Shown piece after piece: positions 6,721 through 7,402 of a stretch of 7,402 nucleotides of DNA. The translations under genes were made by a program, and so were the position numbers. Source of the DNA: Anaerolineaceae bacterium (GTDB lineage Bacteria > Chloroflexota > Anaerolineae > Anaerolineales > Anaerolineaceae); NCBI GenBank assembly GCA_014860845.1, contig JACZIY010000499.1, forward strand, positions 1 to 7,402, in the 5' to 3' direction. The notes below the pieces were generated by a model. The model searched no databases. It was given only the letters and a program-made list of their open reading frames with translations, and was not told the DNA's origin. The first letter of the stretch is position 1, and the number at the start of each line of letters is the position of its first letter.

Positions 6721-6736
6721 AGAACAATAATTCTAC
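6711..6736. promoter_or_regulatory. Palindromic operator-like sites overlapping the -10 element
   Basis: GTTCTA-AAA-TAGAAC (6711-6725) is a perfect 6-bp inverted repeat covering the -10 hexamer. A third half-site, TTCTA (6731-6735), forms a second inverted repeat with TAGAA (6720-6724). Alternating half-sites over the -10 and start point are typical of a repressor operator. The regulator is unknown. Confidence 0.5.
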
Positions 6737-6752
6737 AATATGGAGGTGTCTA

Positions 6753-7255
6753 ATGAATGATCAAATTGAACTGGAAAGAAATAATCTCTCGGAAAATAGA
6801 AATAACAAGAAGTCTCAAAGTTCCCCCAATCGAAAATTGCCACCATCTGAAATGGTACCTGATTGGATGAAAGAAGTCTGGACGAGATTATTAAATTTTC
6901 AAAATCTGGTCGTTGAAAGTTATAAACTGGTATGCATCAGTTATCGAAAAATAATATTGATTGTTTTTCCCCTATCGTACCCTATTTTATATCCACATAT
7001 AACACCTCTGTGCATGATATTTGTTATCCGAAAAACCCAGAAAAATCCATGTTGTATGATGAAAAGATATTACGTTTCTGGTATAACCAAAAGGATGAAG
7101 AGTTTATTCCATTTGAGATCATGGCTCCCAAATTACCTTCAAAGTCATATATCAACAAAATCTTTAAGCTCCTTATGGATGATGAATCGATTAGGACGGA
7201 TCAATTAACTGAGTTACTCAAATCAATCAATCGTGATATTTCAGGAGATGAATAA
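6753..7255 (+). pseudogene. Unrecognised gene, apparently frameshifted (two overlapping frames)
   Basis: The ATG at 6753 has a strong GGAGG site and promoter. The first about 60 residues are hydrophilic and then protein-like (PPSEMVPDWMKEVWTRLLNF). After about 6,925-6,970 this frame turns shadow-like, running on to a stop at 7206-7208, while the -1 frame becomes protein-like. That frame is open after a TAA at 6923-6925, reads through DEKILRFWYNQKDEEFIPFE and KIFKLLMDDESIRTDQLTEL, and ends at TAA 7253-7255, overlapping the next start. A one-base deletion (or two-base insertion) between 6923 and about 6972 would explain this; the TTTTTCCCC run at 6964-6972 is one candidate. The joined product would be about 167 residues. 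A separate gene from the ATG at 6932 is possible, but no ribosome binding site precedes it. No family is recognised and no transmembrane or catalytic motif is evident in the joined frame. Base composition is more AT-rich than in the kinase operon. Confidence 0.55.
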
Positions 7256-7402
7256 TGGCTAAATATGAATTTACCCGGCTCTTAGTATCCAACTTTAAGG
7301 AATGCTTTCTTTTTTATCGTGATGTGATGGGTTTCAAACCTGTCTTTGGCAATGAGGATGATGTCTATGCTGATTTTGACACAGGTTACACCCAGATTGC
7401 TC
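7255..7402 (+). CDS. VOC/glyoxalase-family protein, N-terminal part, truncated by window end
   Basis: The 49 visible codons begin MAKYEFTRLLVSNFKECFLF and continue with YRDVMGFKPVFGNEDDVYAD. This is the first beta-alpha-beta unit of the vicinal-oxygen-chelate fold shared by glyoxalase I, extradiol dioxygenases and bleomycin-binding proteins: a strand, then an aromatic FYRDVMGF helix, then a strand. The ATG overlaps the stop of the preceding gene (TAATG at 7253-7257), and AGGAG lies seven bases upstream, so translation is probably coupled and both genes share the promoter at 6692. In many VOC enzymes the first metal ligand is a His at the position that here appears to be Phe6, so this may be a non-metal binding member; this alignment is by eye. 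The substrate cannot be predicted. Confidence 0.82.
   Translation, partial: MAKYEFTRLLVSNFKECFLFYRDVMGFKPVFGNEDDVYADFDTGYTQIA

Noticed and set aside
6915..6975. Programmed -1 ribosomal frameshift site
   Set aside because: No X-XXY-YYZ heptamer in the correct frame and no clear downstream stem were seen; TTTTTCCCC is equally explained by an indel.

Overview
The window looks like a chromosomal stretch from a Chloroflexota bacterium, most likely of the Anaerolineae type. This is an inference from protein style: a LuxR-type two-component system with a large membrane kinase, a transmembrane protein carrying a PD40/TolB-like propeller beside an ECF sigma factor, and a DUF4282-type membrane protein. 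No rRNA or marker gene is present to confirm it. Genes are densely packed, mostly with good GGAGG-type ribosome binding sites. The right end (after about 6,690) is visibly more AT-rich than the kinase region.

Left block (minus strand, 17-2831). An ECF sigma-70 factor (2253-2831) overlaps by 11 bases the start of a 748-residue single-pass membrane protein (17-2263). That protein has a short cytoplasmic N-terminus and a large exported part ending in a beta-propeller. Gene order and overlap suggest a sigma/anti-sigma pair, although no zinc-binding anti-sigma motif is visible.

Middle block (plus strand, 3019-6145). A divergent two-component system begins after a 187-base intergenic region. The histidine kinase frame (3019-5487) is broken by a single in-frame TAG at 3349-3351. 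The stop lies after the N-terminal membrane anchor and just before the HisKA_3 H-box. The H-box and its phospho-accepting His (3403-3405) are therefore in neither fragment that standard starts would give. The kinase also carries a polytopic membrane domain of about 11-12 segments C-terminal to its ATPase domain. The intact NarL/FixJ-type response regulator follows after 31 bases.

Right block (6146-7402). A heptamer repeat that can fold into an 18-bp imperfect hairpin separates the regulator from a convergent DUF4282-like membrane protein (6224-6529, minus). A 223-base divergent region then carries a clear sigma-70-like promoter (TTGAAA-N17-TAAAAT) with inverted repeats over its -10. It drives an unrecognised gene that appears frameshifted (6753-7255), overlapping the start of a VOC/glyoxalase-family gene that runs off the window.

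The most notable points are the amber-interrupted kinase with its unusual C-terminal membrane domain, the propeller-type putative anti-sigma factor, the heptamer hairpin, and the frameshifted gene under an operator-like palindrome. No CRISPR array, tRNA, rRNA or transposase gene is visible.
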